Under the pieces are notes generated by a model. It ran no database searches. It had not been told where the DNA came from and saw nothing but the letters and a program-made list of their open reading frames with translations. Source: Chloroflexota bacterium (lineage in GTDB: Bacteria > Chloroflexota > Anaerolineae > Promineifilales > Promineifilaceae). From it: a stretch of DNA of 6,096 bases. Where the stretch lies: contig JAAEOP010001096.1 of NCBI GenBank assembly GCA_024223125.1, positions 1 to 6,096 on the forward strand, in the 5' to 3' direction. Below, piece after piece: positions 5,806 through 6,096 of this stretch. Within the stretch, counting starts at the first letter, position 1. Every line of letters begins with the position of its first letter. Made by a program: the position numbers and the translations under genes.

Positions 5806-5826
5806 TATAAATACCACCTGCGTCAA
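5798..5826 (-). promoter_or_regulatory. Sigma70-like promoter of the toxin-antitoxin operon
   Basis: On the minus strand TTGACG (5826-5821) and TATACT (5803-5798) are spaced by 17 bases, close to the consensus. Transcription would start near 5791, giving a leader of about 20 bases before ATG 5771. The same TTGACG box with a 17-base spacer occurs at the other minus-strand promoter in the window. Confidence 0.7.
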
Positions 5827-5877
5827 CACTGGCATTATTCCCGAAAGAAGGAGGGGGGAATGCAAACGCAGGGGAAT

Positions 5878-5910
5878 AAAAAAAGCCCGGCAGGAGAGGC
5901 CGGGCTTTTT
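5878..5910 (-). terminator. Intrinsic terminator of the upstream zinc-ribbon gene
   Basis: A perfect 11-bp stem, AAAAGCCCGGC (5881-5891) with GCCGGGCTTTT (5899-5909), and one further A-T pair, enclose a 7-base loop. The A/T flanks provide a T-run on either strand, so it could act in both directions. It follows the minus-strand stop at 5979-5981 and precedes the toxin-antitoxin promoter, insulating that operon. Its core (5886-5908) matches the other terminator (5120-5142) at 21 of 23 bases. Confidence 0.85.
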
Positions 5911-5978
5911 AAGCTTATCCTTCGGTGGCAACCGGGTCACAATTTATATCGAGGCAGATGCCTCAAAATTTACACACC

Positions 5979-6096
5979 TTATTTCCATTCGAGTCTTGAC
6001 GCCGTTTGACAAAACTCACAGATCACATGCGTTTCTTGTATTTTGACAACTGGGAGTTGCCCACCACATTGGGAGCAGTTTAGCGCAAAGATACCA
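5979..6096 (-). CDS. C-terminal zinc-ribbon domain of an unidentified protein (partial)
   Basis: The minus strand is open from the window edge to TAA at 5981-5979 and encodes 38 residues. These include NCSQCGGQLP and, 19 residues after the first cysteine, ICEFCQTASRLEWK. Two C-x-x-C pairs separated by about 15 residues, the first followed by GG-x-L, form a typical zinc-ribbon. Such endings occur in many bacterial regulatory, scaffold and structural proteins, so function cannot be assigned from this part. The main body is beyond the right edge. An intrinsic terminator follows about 70 bases downstream. The frame, the paired cysteines and the terminator together make it a real gene end rather than a chance ORF. 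Confidence 0.75.
   Translation of the reverse strand, partial: GIFALNCSQCGGQLPVVKIQETHVICEFCQTASRLEWK

Noticed and set aside
5951..5964. Small hairpin GAGGC-AGAT-GCCTC as a terminator
   Set aside because: A 5-bp stem without a clear T-run. The much stronger terminator at 5878-5910 lies just downstream for the same gene.

Overview
The window looks like a bacterial chromosome segment. It has compact genes with Shine-Dalgarno sites and sigma70-like promoters. Most of it is GC-rich, with a clearly AT-richer central island and an AT-richer toxin-antitoxin module. The protein families and the intergenic style suggest an environmental Chloroflexota (Anaerolineae-like) genome: a GNAT joined to a DUF4440-type domain, a metallophosphoesterase with an ISD motif lacking the usual His, short hairpin and low-complexity spacers, and a 'gtcattgcgaacgaagtgaagcaatct' dispersed repeat. 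That taxonomic call is inference from recall, not from a search.

Layout. At 1-141 (+) is the C-terminal tail of a probable gamma-glutamyltransferase. It is followed within a few bases by 149-1114 (+), a two-domain GNAT acetyltransferase/SnoaL-DUF4440-like protein. A 73-base spacer with a 7-bp hairpin and an 8-mer tandem repeat separates it from the convergent metallophosphoesterase at 1188-1817 (-). That gene has a well-formed promoter (TTGACG-N17-TATAAA) and a perfect 18-bp palindrome in its leader. Next comes an AT-rich gene, 2053-3276 (+), with five perfect 34-residue TPRs, three membrane segments and a beta-rich C-terminal domain; an inverted repeat starts at its stop codon. The next two genes form a tight pair: a small four-helix membrane protein (3379-3924, +) and a YkuE/YaeI-like membrane-anchored metallophosphoesterase (3939-4808, +).

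The region 4809-5166 carries no gene. It holds a ~9-bp-period tandem repeat, a degenerate dispersed palindromic repeat plus a second direct copy, small hairpins, and a minus-strand terminator. Beyond it is a complete type II toxin-antitoxin operon on the minus strand: a MazE-like ribbon-helix-helix antitoxin (5517-5771) and a MazF/PemK toxin (5167-5523). It has a 7-base overlap, a consensus-like promoter and a probable operator. Near-identical terminators (21 of 23 bases) lie on both sides of this module. The right edge holds the C-terminal end of a minus-strand zinc-ribbon protein (5979-6096), which the second terminator serves.

There is no evidence for one large multi-gene system. The most distinctive items are the GNAT-DUF4440 fusion, the TPR-membrane-beta protein in an AT-rich island, the atypical metallophosphoesterase with its leader palindrome, and the terminator-bracketed mazEF cassette.
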